DNA of 64,000 bases from Aliirhizobium wenxiniae (lineage in GTDB: Bacteria > Pseudomonadota > Alphaproteobacteria > Rhizobiales > Rhizobiaceae), in contig NZ_JAEUAN010000009.1 of NCBI RefSeq assembly GCF_019511445.1, positions 124,001-188,000 of the forward strand, given 5' to 3'. The notes beneath the pieces were generated by a model. That model was not told the DNA's origin, did not search any database, and saw only the letters and a program-made list of their open reading frames with translations. Shown one piece after another: positions 63,025-64,000 of this stretch (position 1 is the stretch's first letter; each line of letters starts with the position of its first letter). The translations under genes were made by a program, and so were the position numbers.

Positions 63025-63835
63025 TCGCCGAGACCGGATGCCCCTTGCATGGAACTCCCGGCAAAGGTGGCAGAACTGCGCCCTGCAGAAGTCGTGAAGC
63101 CGGGTGCCTCACCTGATCGAAATCAGCCGATGCGATTTCCTCAACAATCTGGCCTTCCTCCATGACGAGGCAACGTGCGGCGAAGCGTTTGACCAATCTC
63201 AGATCATGGGTCACGAAGAGATAGGCAACGCCACTTTCCCGCTGAAGCTGTGCCAGAAGAGCAAGCGCGGAAGCCTGTAGATGAATGTCGAGGTTGGAAA
63301 CCGCCTCATCCAGAATGATCAGTTTCGGATCGACGGCGAGTGCGCGGGCGATGCAGGCCCGCTGCAACTGCCCACCGCTGACCTGCGCAGGAAGCCGGCC
63401 GGCGATCTCCGATGGCAGCTCGACAAGGCGTAACAGTTCCTGAACGCGGCCTTCTCTCTCAACCTCGCTCATCGAGGTCAGATGCCGCAGCGGCTCGGCG
63501 ATGATCTCACGCATGGTGAAGCGCGCATTGACGGCGCTCGGAGAGTCCTGAAACACGAGCTGGACTTCGCGTCGGAAGATTTTCGTTTCTGCGCGGTCAA
63601 GCCTGGATACCGGCTTGCCGTGAAACAGGACCTCTCCCGAGGTCGGCCGTTCCAGGCCGACCAGCAGCCGCGCGAGCGTGCTCTTGCCGCAGCCACTTCG
63701 CCCCAGGAGCGCCACCGTTTCTCCCTCCCCGATGGTGAGCGAGATATCCTGCAGCACCGTCTTGCGCGCACTGGCGCCGACAAGCGAATGGGTTCTGTAG
63801 ATTTTACCGAGATGACGGGCGCTGATCAGGGTCAT
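63017..63835 (-). CDS. nikE: Nickel import ATPase NikE
   Basis: 272 residues that read closely like NikE of E. coli: [31 protein letters not shown] (Walker A), [62 protein letters not shown] and the end AVLPPLPG. The EAVSNLD Walker B is typical of NikE. It works with NikD (upstream, 4-bp overlap) and presumably NikABC beyond the window to import Ni2+, needed for CooS and CooH. Its last codons run into the IS6 remnant, so the C-terminus may be slightly altered. Confidence 0.9.
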   Translation of the reverse strand: MTLISARHLGKIYRTHSLVGASARKTVLQDISLTIGEGETVALLGRSGCGKSTLARLLVGLERPTSGEVLFHGKPVSRLDRAETKIFRREVQLVFQDSPSAVNARFTMREIIAEPLRHLTSMSEVEREGRVQELLRLVELPSEIAGRLPAQVSGGQLQRACIARALAVDPKLIILDEAVSNLDIHLQASALALLAQLQRESGVAYLFVTHDLRLVKRFAARCLVMEEGQIVEEIASADFDQVRHPASRLLQGAVLPPLPGVPCKGHPVSAKG

Positions 63836-64000
63836 GCGCTGAGCTCCATTCCGTAGAGCGACAGATGCGCGCTGACCAATGTCCGGGTGATCGCGTGCCT
63901 TGGCTTGTGAAAAATATCAACCACCGAAGCCCGCTCGACCAGGCGACCGTGATCGAGAACCACGACATCGTCTGCCAGCCTTGCCACCACGCCCATATCG
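63832..64000 (-). CDS. nikD: Nickel import ATPase NikD, C-terminal end (partial)
   Basis: The last 55 codons of an ABC ATPase are visible: [50 protein letters not shown], the post-H-loop region of NikD/DppD proteins. The stop overlaps the nikE start (ATGA). The rest lies beyond the window. Confidence 0.82.
   Translation of the reverse strand, partial: DMGVVARLADDVVVLDHGRLVERASVVDIFHKPRHAITRTLVSAHLSLYGMELSA

Overview
The window looks like chromosomal or megaplasmid DNA of an alphaproteobacterium, probably a Rhizobiales/Rhizobiaceae-like organism. This rests on the high-GC codon use, rhizobial-style amino-acid, molybdate and dipeptide ABC operons with LysR/LacI/RpiR/TetR regulators, and a palindromic repeat pair at 15.2-15.4 kb of a kind common in that group. 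No rRNA, tRNA or CRISPR was seen.

Layout. 0-2 kb (minus): cytochrome c and small subunit of a membrane-bound FAD polyol/sugar dehydrogenase, cut by the window edge, with a divergent LysR gene (2.2-3.1 kb). 3.3-4.5 kb: an Aer-like PAS protein without an MCP signalling domain. 4.6-10 kb (minus): LacI regulator, polar amino-acid-type ABC transporter, 2-hydroxyacid dehydrogenase and a small dimeric-barrel protein. 10.1-12.75 kb (minus): modABC. 13.1-18.8 kb (plus): RpiR regulator, FbpA/AfuA-type ABC transporter and a histidine phosphatase, read here as a possible phosphosugar uptake unit. 19.2-42.9 kb (plus): a large organosulfur-type region with a FecBCD-like transporter, three LLM flavin monooxygenases, two SfnB/DszC-like acyl-CoA-dehydrogenase-fold monooxygenases, an FMN reductase, sseA, a BisC-type molybdoenzyme, a dipeptide-type transporter and a TetR regulator. 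Three promoters and the tetR upstream region share an 18-bp palindrome, and one promoter is followed by a Cys/Met-rich mini-ORF. 43.0-44.1 kb (minus): an Rrf2 regulator and an RBBP9-type hydrolase.

44.4-62.8 kb (plus) is the most remarkable part. It is an essentially complete CO dehydrogenase / energy-converting hydrogenase locus of the Rhodospirillum rubrum coo type: hypF, cooMKLXUH, hypA, cooFSCTJ, cooA, hypBCDE. CooS would oxidise CO to CO2, CooF would pass the electrons on, and the membrane-bound CooMKLXUH [NiFe] hydrogenase would make H2 while pumping ions. CooC/T/J and HypA/B handle nickel, HypC/D/E/F build the Fe(CN)2CO centre, and CooA is the CO-sensing haem activator. Two near-identical CooA-type boxes lie in front of cooM and hypA-cooF. 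A strong terminator-like hairpin separates the hydrogenase and CODH halves. cooM carries a one-base frameshift in this sequence.

62.85-64 kb: a decayed IS6-family transposase 3' end fills the gap between hypE and a convergent nickel transporter (nikE, partial nikD). This suggests that the coo locus was joined to its neighbour by mobile-element activity.
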